A DNA stretch of 25,974 bases from DASZHA01 sp035938265 (GTDB taxonomy: Bacteria > Chloroflexota > Dormibacteria > DASZGP01). Shown one piece after another: positions 14,802-20,395 of this stretch. The stretch covers positions 1 to 25,974 of the forward strand of contig DASZHA010000041.1 in NCBI GenBank assembly GCA_035938265.1, read 5' to 3'. Under the pieces are notes generated by a model. It was not told where the DNA came from. It ran no database searches and was given only the letters and a program-made list of their open reading frames with translations. A program made the position numbers and the translations under genes. Position 1 is the stretch's first letter. Every line of letters begins with the position of its first letter.

Positions 14802-15610
14802 TGGCGGTCCAGCTCGAATTCGACCAGCGTCCCCGTCCGTTCCTGGCGGCGAAGGACTCGCTGCTCATGATCAAACGCAGCGCCACGCACATCATCCGCA
14901 ACCGGGACCAGCTCCTCGGGACCTTCATCCAGCCGATCATGTTCCTGGTCCTGTTCTCGGTGGTGTTCGGAGGGGCCATCTCCAAGGCCCTGCCGCCGGG
15001 GATCAGCTACCTCAACTTCCTGATGGCCGGCATCATCGTGCAGACGGCGGCCTTCGGCTCGACCATGACCGCGACGTCAGTCGCCAACGACCTCCAGAAG
15101 GGGATCGTCGACCGCTTCCGCTCGCTGCCGATGTCCAACCTCGCCGTGCTCAACGGTCACGTCGTATCCGACGTCATTCGCAACACCATCTCGACGGTCA
15201 TCATGCTGCTGGTCGGGCTCATCATCGGGTTCCGCAGCGGTGCCAGCATCACCGACTGGCTGCTGATCGCGGCGATCATCGTGCTCTTCACGATCGCGTT
15301 CTCATGGCTGTCGGCCATCGTTGGGTTGCTGGCCAAAAGCGTCGAGGGCGTGCAGTGGATGGTCTTCGTGATGGTGCTCCCGCTGACGTTTGCCAGCACC
15401 GCCTATGTGCCTACCGAAGGTATGAACCCGATCCTCAAAGCGTTCGCCCTTAATCAACCCCTCACCCAGATAGTTGAGGCCATCCGGGCGCTCATGCTGG
15501 GGACGCCCCTCGGCAACTACGGCTGGCTGTCCGTGGCCTGGAGCGTGGGGATCCTGGTGGTGGCGGTGCCGACGGCCTCCTGGCTGTTCCGTCGCCGGAC
15601 GTCCAACTAG
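14801..15610 (+). CDS. ABC-2 type transporter permease, DrrB-like
   Basis: 269 residues from ATG 14801, in TGATG overlap with the ATPase stop; a GTG one codon upstream is an alternative. A cytoplasmic N-terminus ends in RNRDQLLGTFIQPIMFLVLF, the coupling-helix/TM1 feature of ABC2_membrane proteins. About six TM segments follow, with the family motif DLQKGIVDRFRSLPMS after TM2 and a short extracellular stretch TAYVPTEGMNP before the last TM. Together with the preceding ATPase it makes a complete homodimeric exporter in the plasma membrane. Substrate is not predictable; linkage to DUF4097/DUF2089 suggests an envelope-stress or antimicrobial-resistance role. Confidence 0.9.
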
Positions 15611-15688
15611 TCATTCGGCGCCCGCGAAGGCGGCGAAGTTGTTAGGTTGCGCGGCCGGAGCGGCGCATGGTTTTGTCCCAACATCGAT

Positions 15689-15710
15689 AAATCGACCAAA
15701 TGGTTGATTT
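15689..15710. promoter_or_regulatory. 22-bp palindrome, candidate operator
   Basis: AAATCGACCA and TGGTTGATTT are inverted arms of 10 bp with one mismatch around a central AA. It lies about 80 bp after the permease stop and 89 bp before the cupredoxin start, in a 188-bp gap with no other gene. The tight 2-bp centre suits a dimeric DNA-binding protein better than an RNA hairpin. No cognate regulator is identifiable. Confidence 0.4.
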
Positions 15711-15798
15711 CGGCTCCGGTTGTTGGCGCCTATGGTCTGGCCATGAGAGGCGGCAGTCTGTGTTCTACGGAATAGGCAGGCTAAGCCGGGAGGGTGAA

Positions 15799-16263
15799 GT
15801 GTTTGCGGAGCGTTTGATGATCGGCGCCGCGTTGCCGGCAGCCATCATCCTGGGTGGATGTTCGGGCGGGACCTCCAGCTCTTCCTCAAGCGGCACTTCG
15901 CCGACGCCGTCCGCGGCGGCCAGCGTAGGCGTTGGGGGGACCTCAGTCGGGAGCCCGACGACCACGGTCGAGGTGCGCGACGGCAGCTTCTTCTATCACG
16001 GGTCGGGGGTCAACCCGACGGTCGCGGTCAAGTTGGGCGATATTGTGGAGTGGGACTGGATTGCGGGCACCACGGATCCCCATAACGTCACCCTCGCGAC
16101 TCCCCCGGCCCTCATCAACTATCTTGACCCCAACGCCAGTTCCCCGCGGCAACTCAACGCCGGTGCGGTCTGGCAAATAAAGTTCACGAAGGCCGGGAAC
16201 TTCGGCTTTGTCTGCACCGTGCATTCAGGCACGATGACAGGCGTGGTCACAGTCACCCAGTAG
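15799..16263 (+). CDS. Cupredoxin (plastocyanin-like) lipoprotein
   Basis: 154 residues from GTG 15799, which has GGGAGG five bases upstream; an in-frame ATG at 15817 is possible, and a farther ATG at 15700 gives an unlikely charged start. Residues 7-21 end in lipobox LGGC (Cys21), followed by a Ser/Thr/Pro-rich linker. The cupredoxin fold covers about 58-154. Type 1 copper ligands are all present: H95 (DPHNV), C139, H142 and M146 in FVCTVHSGTMTG. It should be a membrane-tethered, extracytoplasmic electron carrier. No oxidase or reductase partner is nearby, so its redox partner is unknown. Confidence 0.85.
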   Translation: MFAERLMIGAALPAAIILGGCSGGTSSSSSSGTSPTPSAAASVGVGGTSVGSPTTTVEVRDGSFFYHGSGVNPTVAVKLGDIVEWDWIAGTTDPHNVTLATPPALINYLDPNASSPRQLNAGAVWQIKFTKAGNFGFVCTVHSGTMTGVVTVTQ

Positions 16264-16274
16264 TCGCGACCATG

Positions 16275-16290
16275 GCGGCTTGGTAGCCGC
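16275..16290 (+). terminator. Hairpin after the cupredoxin gene
   Basis: GCGGCT (16275-16280), loop TGGT, AGCCGC (16285-16290): a perfect 6-bp stem 12 bp past the stop. There is no adjacent T run, so it may be a weak or Rho-assisted terminator. Confidence 0.3.
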
Positions 16291-16356
16291 TTGCCGTTTC
16301 CGGCCAGTACCGGTTACGAGGCGGCGCATCTAGACTGAGCCCGTGAGGGTAGACAG

Positions 16357-17697
16357 GTGGGCTTCGACGATCGTGTAATCCGGTACGCAGCCAGCGGAGA
16401 CGTCCAGCTTGCCTACATGGTGCAGGGGAACGCCCCAATCGACCTGATTTGGGCATCGCCTGGCGCATCGAATCTCGAGAGCTCGGACTGGGCCTCTCCC
16501 TGGAGAGACCTGGCCGACAGGTTCTCTGCCTTCAGTCGCTTCATTACCTTCGACGCCCGTGGTGCCGGGCTCTCCGACCCTTTGCCGCCACAAACGCTGC
16601 CGACCCTGGAAGAGCGGGTGGACGACGTCCGGGCCGTGCTAGATGCCGCGGAGAGCAAACATGCCGTTGTCTTCGGGCAAGGTAACGGCGGTCCCACCGC
16701 GATCCTGTTCGCAGCGACCTACCCTGATCGCGTATCGTCGCTGGTGCTGTGCGGGACATACGCCCGCTGGCTGAGGGACGACGACTATCCTGCGGGGATG
16801 CCAGTGGACGCCAGCGCGCGCTTCCGGGAGGTGTCTCTCGAAGTCTGGGGCACCGGCGGCACCGCTCAGTGGTTTATGCCCAGCCTGGTATCTGATGATG
16901 ACCTGCGGCGGTCTTGGGCGAGGCAGGAGCGCCTCAACGCGAGCCCAACCCAGATGGCAGCGCAGATGTCCATGTGGCTGGCCACCGATGTTAGAGCGGC
17001 GTTGCCGTCGATCAGCGTGCCGACACTTGTAGTCCATCGGGTCGGGGACTCGATCTTCAGAGTGGGCCACGGCCGATATCTTGCGGAGCACGTCCGAGGC
17101 GCCAAGTATCTCGAGTATCCCGGCATCGACCATTTCTTCGTCGGCTCGGACCTGGAGGTCTTCGCTGGGGACGTCGAGGAGTTTGTTACCGGGAAGCGCA
17201 GCGCGGTGGCGGCGGATCGCGTCTTGGCGACTGTCATGTTCACCGACATCGTGGACTCGACTGCCAAGGCTTCAGAGATCGGCGATAGTGCTTGGCGACG
17301 ACTCCTCGACCGACATGACGACGCTGTGCGCCGCCAGATCGAACGCTACCGGGGCTCCGCCTTCAAGCACACCGGTGATGGCGTCGCCGCAACATTTGAC
17401 GGTCCAGCGCGAGCGATCACCTGCGCCTGCGCAATCCGCGACGCCGTCCGTGGCATTGGCTTGGACGTTCGCGCCGGCCTGCATACCGGCGAGATAGAAC
17501 GCCGTGGTGGTGACGTCAGCGGGGTTGGGGTGCACATCGCCGCACGGGTGGCGCAGATGGCAGGACCGGGCGAGGTGCTCGTGTCCAGCACGGTCAAGGA
17601 CCTCGTGGTTGGTTCGGGTATCGCCTTCGAAGACCGCGGCGCCCACATCTTGAAAGGAGTGCCGGATGAGTGGCGCCTGCTCAGTGTTGCAGGTTAG
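16357..17697 (+). CDS. Alpha/beta-hydrolase-like domain fused to class III adenylate/guanylate cyclase
   Basis: 446 residues from GTG 16357. Residues 1-280 are an alpha/beta-hydrolase fold with oxyanion-region and FDARGAGLSDP motif, a nucleophile elbow reading GQGNGG (107-112), an acid in HRVGDSIFRVGHGRYLAEHV and a His in YPGIDHFF. The elbow normally reads GxSxGG; the Ser is Gly109 here, so hydrolysis is unlikely and the domain may bind a ligand. Residues about 290-446 are a class III cyclase: metal-binding D297 (FTDIVDST) and D341 (HTGDGV), K338 before it for ATP recognition, and the GVHIAARV segment with the transition-state Arg. No TM is seen. It probably makes cAMP in response to a small ligand. 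It stands alone, with a possible TAGACT -10 box at 16331-16336. Confidence 0.88.
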   Translation: MGFDDRVIRYAASGDVQLAYMVQGNAPIDLIWASPGASNLESSDWASPWRDLADRFSAFSRFITFDARGAGLSDPLPPQTLPTLEERVDDVRAVLDAAESKHAVVFGQGNGGPTAILFAATYPDRVSSLVLCGTYARWLRDDDYPAGMPVDASARFREVSLEVWGTGGTAQWFMPSLVSDDDLRRSWARQERLNASPTQMAAQMSMWLATDVRAALPSISVPTLVVHRVGDSIFRVGHGRYLAEHVRGAKYLEYPGIDHFFVGSDLEVFAGDVEEFVTGKRSAVAADRVLATVMFTDIVDSTAKASEIGDSAWRRLLDRHDDAVRRQIERYRGSAFKHTGDGVAATFDGPARAITCACAIRDAVRGIGLDVRAGLHTGEIERRGGDVSGVGVHIAARVAQMAGPGEVLVSSTVKDLVVGSGIAFEDRGAHILKGVPDEWRLLSVAG

Positions 17698-17874
17698 CTA
17701 GCCCTCACGCACAACGCTAAGCCGCCTTCGCTGCCCGCTGACGCGGCTCTGGCTCCGAAAACCTGATCTGGGCGGGCGACCAGGAACTTCTCCTGCAAGA
17801 GGTCCCGGAGTGCTCGGTCAAGCTGGCGGCGGAATTGAGGGCGATCGGAAGCATGGTTGTTGGGCCCTCGGCAC

Positions 17875-17880
17875 TACACT
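17875..17880 (+). promoter_or_regulatory. Possible -10 box for a leaderless start
   Basis: TACACT lies seven bases before the ATG at 17888, the same geometry as the leaderless promoter at 12641. No good -35 box is visible at 17-18 bp, so support is partial. The rest of the 190-bp gap (17698-17887) shows nothing I can name. Confidence 0.3.
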
Positions 17881-17887
17881 CGCGTCC

Positions 17888-18718
17888 ATGTCCAGTCTCC
17901 GGCCCGGACGCCGAACCGCCGCAATCCTGGCGATCCTTCTGCTGGTTGCCGTCGCGGGATCCGACTTCGTGGTCGCCGGGTTCTGGGTGAGCCATCCCAT
18001 GATCACTGCGATCGTCTCCGCTCTTGTGGTAGTCGTCCTATCGGTCACGGTGATCGAGGTCGTCCTCAACCGCCGCTCTGAGCGGCGCTGGCGAATCCTC
18101 GCCCAGTCGGCGCTGATCGAACTGGCCGAGGCGGCGAACAGCACCTGGACCGCTATGGCCGATGCCCTTGGCTTGCAGGGCGCGACCGAGACGTCGCCCG
18201 ACGCGGTGCGTGCAGCGCTGGCGTCGGTTGCTACGGGGCCGAAGGTGAGGCAGCAGATTGAAGGCGCCCTGATGAACGCGCACCTTCGAAAGGACTTGGC
18301 CGGCCGTCTTGCTGAGAGGCTTGCCGACGGCCACCAGATCCTTGGCCGGTGGGCGGTCGCCCTCACCGCGTCCGAGACATACGCCGAGATCTTCGACCAA
18401 CACGTCGAGCTCTACGGCCGGGTCAACGGGCTCCAGCTGTTCCTGCGCGACGGGTATCAGCAATCGGATCCGCGGGGGCGCCGAGGCAGAGACCGCCGGG
18501 AGTACTCGTCGCCGGGTGGCGAGGCCGACGACGAGTGGTTCGTCGACAAGCTGATTGGGACTATCAAGATCGGCGCCAACCTCGAAGACGCCACCTGGGA
18601 CCTGGCACTGCGTCTCCTGCCGCAGGCGTGGTGGGATCGCCGCACAGTCGAGCTCGCCGCAGCCACACGGCCCATCGGCCGCGGACCCGCCCCGGCGACG
18701 ATCAAGCCTAGGCGCTGA
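17888..18718 (+). CDS. Unknown two-TM membrane protein
   Basis: 276 residues from ATG 17888; an upstream in-frame start at 17810 adds a Gly-rich segment unlikely to be translated. TM segments at about 11-33 and 36-60 are separated by a short turn (GFWVSHPM), giving a hairpin anchor with both ends in the cytoplasm. A basic stretch (NRRSERRWR) follows. The remaining 210 residues are mainly helical (LIELAEAANSTWTAMADALG and similar) with an Arg/Gly-rich charged loop at about 197-212 (RGRRGRDRREY). I do not recognise a catalytic motif or family. No close operon partner is seen on either side. Confidence 0.7.
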   Translation: MSSLRPGRRTAAILAILLLVAVAGSDFVVAGFWVSHPMITAIVSALVVVVLSVTVIEVVLNRRSERRWRILAQSALIELAEAANSTWTAMADALGLQGATETSPDAVRAALASVATGPKVRQQIEGALMNAHLRKDLAGRLAERLADGHQILGRWAVALTASETYAEIFDQHVELYGRVNGLQLFLRDGYQQSDPRGRRGRDRREYSSPGGEADDEWFVDKLIGTIKIGANLEDATWDLALRLLPQAWWDRRTVELAAATRPIGRGPAPATIKPRR

Positions 18719-18729
18719 TCGCCGTTGCC

Positions 18730-18759
18730 TAAGTCATCGCGGTCTGCGGGTAAGTCATC
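18730..18759. repeat. Direct repeat TAAGTCATC with 21-bp period
   Basis: TAAGTCATC occurs at 18730-18738 and 18751-18759, exactly 21 bp apart, that is two helical turns on the same DNA face. It lies in the 115-bp gap upstream of the small ORF and YceI gene, so an activator or repressor site is possible. Two copies of nine bases could be chance. Confidence 0.3.
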
Positions 18760-18833
18760 CAGGCAGAGCCGCCGGCAAAGAAGTAGTCGTCCGTCAGAAG
18801 CCAAGAATCGATTGGCTCGCCTAACTTGCTCGC

Positions 18834-19001
18834 ATGAGCACCAATACGACACACCGGGTCCGGACGTCGCCCGGATTGCTGTGGCGCCGGGCGGTCAATG
18901 AATTAGGCCAGTTGGCGGTTTCCTGCTGCAGGCCGACCAGCGGAATAGTCTCTGTGGAGGGCCGGGTTCTTTCGGTGTTGGAACTGCGATCTGGAGGTTA
19001 G
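18834..19001 (+). CDS. Small ORF upstream of yceI-like gene (55 aa), possible leader
   Basis: ATG 18834 to TAG ending 19001, three bases before the YceI-like ATG. TAACTT (18822-18827) six bases upstream of the ATG could be a -10 box for a leaderless start. The product is basic at its N-terminus and has a Cys-Cys pair (LAVSCCRPT) near residue 30. Its last codons contain the ribosome binding site (GGAGG, 18993-18997) of the next gene, so translation of this ORF would affect that of the YceI-like gene. I do not recognise the peptide; it may be a chance ORF. Confidence 0.35.
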   Translation: MSTNTTHRVRTSPGLLWRRAVNELGQLAVSCCRPTSGIVSVEGRVLSVLELRSGG

Positions 19002-19004
19002 AGC

Positions 19005-19547
19005 ATGGGCACCTGGCAGTTTGATCCGCTCCACACGCAAGTAGAGTTTGCCGCCAAGCACCTGGGAATGATGACCGTGCGGGGTCACTTCACCGACGTG
19101 AAGGCCACCGGCCACATCGATCCCGGTCACCCCGAGGACACAGCTGTCGAGGTCGTCGTTCAGATGCCGAGCATCCGCACTCACAACGAGCAGCGCGACA
19201 ACGATCTCCGTGGATCGAACATCCTGGAGATCGACAAGTACCCGACGATGACCTTCAAGAGCACTGAGATCAAGTCACTCGGCGGGGATCGCTACGAACT
19301 GACCGGCGACCTGACGATCAAAGACAACACCCGGCCAGTCACCTTCGCCGTTACCAATTTGGGCGAGTTCAATGACCCGATGATGGGACATCGCGTCGCG
19401 TACAGCGGCCAGGGCAAAATCAACCGACGGGACTATGGGATGACCTTCGACATGATGCTGGACGGCAGGCTGATCGTCAGCAACGAGCTCCAGATCAACC
19501 TCGAGGGGGAGCTCCTCGAAGTCGTAGAACAGAAGGCCGCGCCGTGA
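19005..19547 (+). CDS. YceI family protein
   Basis: 180 residues from ATG 19005 with GGAGG seven bases upstream. The sequence follows the YceI lipocalin-like pattern from the first residue: WQFDPLHTQVEFAAKHLGMM, then VRGHFTDVKA, the strand pair with NEQRDNDLRG and DKYPTMTFKST, LTGDLTIKDNTRPVTF, and an ending INLEGELLE. YceI proteins bind isoprenoid-type hydrophobic ligands in a beta barrel. This one has no signal peptide, so it is probably cytoplasmic, as is common in Gram-positive relatives. The natural ligand is unknown. It follows the small ORF at 18834. Confidence 0.93.
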   Translation: MGTWQFDPLHTQVEFAAKHLGMMTVRGHFTDVKATGHIDPGHPEDTAVEVVVQMPSIRTHNEQRDNDLRGSNILEIDKYPTMTFKSTEIKSLGGDRYELTGDLTIKDNTRPVTFAVTNLGEFNDPMMGHRVAYSGQGKINRRDYGMTFDMMLDGRLIVSNELQINLEGELLEVVEQKAAP

Positions 19548-19675
19548 TCGACAGGTTCAGCTGATCTCAGATATCGAGGATGCCGACGTCGTCTTCGTTC
19601 CTGACGATCCAGAGGGGCGGAGGAGAGCCCAGAGACCTGAAATCAGGCCGGGTTCGAGTTCACAATGGGCATCCT

Positions 19676-19751
19676 GCCCGCATAGCTCAGTTGGTAGAGC
19701 AGTTGACTCTTAATCAAACGGTCGGGGGTTCGAATCCCTCTGCGGGCACCA
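19676..19751 (+). tRNA. tRNA-Lys (anticodon CTT)
   Basis: Cloverleaf of 76 bases with encoded CCA. Acceptor GCCCGCA pairs with TGCGGGC; D stem GCTC/GAGC; anticodon loop CTCTTAA gives CTT; T arm GGGGG-TTCGAAT-CCCTC. Position 27 (G) faces 43 (A), a mismatch at the top of the anticodon stem. CACAAT (19661-19666) nine bases upstream with CTGAAA 18 bp before it may be the promoter. A short UUCG-loop hairpin follows the CCA. Confidence 0.95.
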
Positions 19752-19764
19752 AACTTCGGTTTTG
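19751..19764 (+). terminator. UUCG tetraloop hairpin at the tRNA 3' end
   Basis: AAAC (19751-19754), TTCG loop, GTTT (19759-19762), then TTG. The stem is only four pairs and starts inside the CCA end, so it may mark the transcript end only weakly. Confidence 0.3.
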
Positions 19765-19912
19765 TGTTAGTCGATCCTCTGGTCCCATCTCGCTTGGAGC
19801 GGTTGACTACGCGGCGCTAGCGCAGTCCACCTGCGTTTTCTAACCCGTCGGTCCCAGTAGGTTCCCAGCCGCCCGACCTTTCTGCCGCGGGGAGAACTAC
19901 GTCGACGGGTAC

Positions 19913-19959
19913 GTGATTTTCTAATCACCTCGAGAGGGCGGAGCTCTGAAGCTCCGCCC
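19913..19959 (-). terminator. Two hairpins downstream of the HEDSH gene
   Basis: GGGCGGAGCT (19936-19945), loop CTGA, AGCTCCGCCC (19950-19959) is a perfect 10-bp stem. GTGATT (19913-19918), loop TTCT, AATCAC (19923-19928) is a second perfect stem next to it. On the minus strand the strong hairpin comes 31 bp after the HEDSH stop, followed by the AT-rich one, so it probably ends that transcript. It could equally stop transcripts from the tRNA side. The rest of 19765-19912 shows nothing. Confidence 0.55.
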
Positions 19960-19990
19960 CCGGTTGGCGCCGTCCGAAGTGCGGATCGGT

Positions 19991-20260
19991 TCACGGCAGA
20001 TGGGAGTCCTCGTGGCTAGGCGAAGGCACCAAGGGCGGCGGAAGGTGAGAGTCCTCGTGGCCAGGCGCAGTGTTAGCCGCGGTGGGGACGTGCGAATCCT
20101 CGTGGGCCATCGCCGGCCCGGGTGTCTGAATCGTGGCCTGGGACGCCGCCGCTGGTGCCGCGGTCCGCGTTTGGGCCGCGCTCAGGAAGTACAGCCCCAC
20201 CACCGCTGCGGCGACCGCGACGAGCAGTGCAACTGTGATCGATATCGATGTGCGGGTCAT
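19991..20260 (-). CDS. Small membrane-anchored protein with three HEDSH repeats
   Basis: 89 residues from ATG 20260, with an excellent ribosome site (aaaggaggg) about eight bases upstream. One TM or uncleaved signal at about 8-28 (ISITVALLVAVAAAVVGLYF) follows a short MTRTS start, so the rest lies outside the membrane. An Ala/Thr/Pro linker leads to HEDSHVP (53-59), HEDSHLP (68-74) and HEDSHLP (83-89). The spacing is exactly 15 residues and the last copy is the C-terminus. The His/Glu/Asp/Ser/His cluster suggests metal binding; this is inference. I know no named family. The gene is divergent from the LuxR/STAND regulator, which may control it. Confidence 0.7.
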   Translation of the reverse strand: MTRTSISITVALLVAVAAAVVGLYFLSAAQTRTAAPAAASQATIQTPGPAMAHEDSHVPTAANTAPGHEDSHLPPPLVPSPSHEDSHLP

Positions 20261-20278
20261 GATGAGCCCTCCTTTTGT

Positions 20279-20300
20279 CGGCGGGTTCTCCGCCGTTTTT
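20279..20300 (+). terminator. Hairpin with T run; doubles as 5' UTR hairpin of the HEDSH gene
   Basis: CGGCGG (20279-20284), loop GTTCT, CCGCCG (20290-20295) then TTTTT on the plus strand: an intrinsic-terminator pattern. Yet the gene it abuts is on the minus strand, where the same stem ends four bases from the Shine-Dalgarno of the HEDSH mRNA. Either use is possible. Confidence 0.45.
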
Positions 20301-20333
20301 CCATGACCTCAGCTTCCGCGCCCACTGCCCCCC

Positions 20334-20395
20334 GGTCTATCGGGCAAATCGCCCGTTTCGGTACCTGCTCGCTACCCGTTTTTCGGGCGGTCTAT
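20334..20395. promoter_or_regulatory. Repeats in the divergent HEDSH/LuxR gap
   Basis: GGTCTAT occurs at 20334-20340 and 20389-20395. Between them CGGGC-aaatc-GCCCG (20341-20355) is an inverted repeat. TATGAT (20393-20398) overlaps the second copy and could be the -10 box of the regulator gene. The layout suggests an operator, possibly for the adjacent LuxR-type protein. Confidence 0.35.

Noticed and set aside
15700..15798. Upstream ATG extension of the cupredoxin.
   Set aside because: It adds a charged segment before the lipoprotein signal; GTG 15799 has a ribosome site and gives a normal signal length.
16343..16378. 11-codon frame from GTG 16343, six bases after a TAGACT box, upstream of the cyclase fusion.
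   Set aside because: Too short, no -35 box, and it overlaps the real start out of frame; chance is the simplest explanation.
17742..17990. Open frame without a start codon in the gap before the two-TM gene.
   Set aside because: It overlaps the ATG and TM1 of the downstream gene in another frame, and its product resembles no family I know.
19676..19990. tRNA-Lys as an integration site for a mobile element.
   Set aside because: No integrase, no second copy of the tRNA 3' end, and ordinary chromosomal-type genes on both sides.
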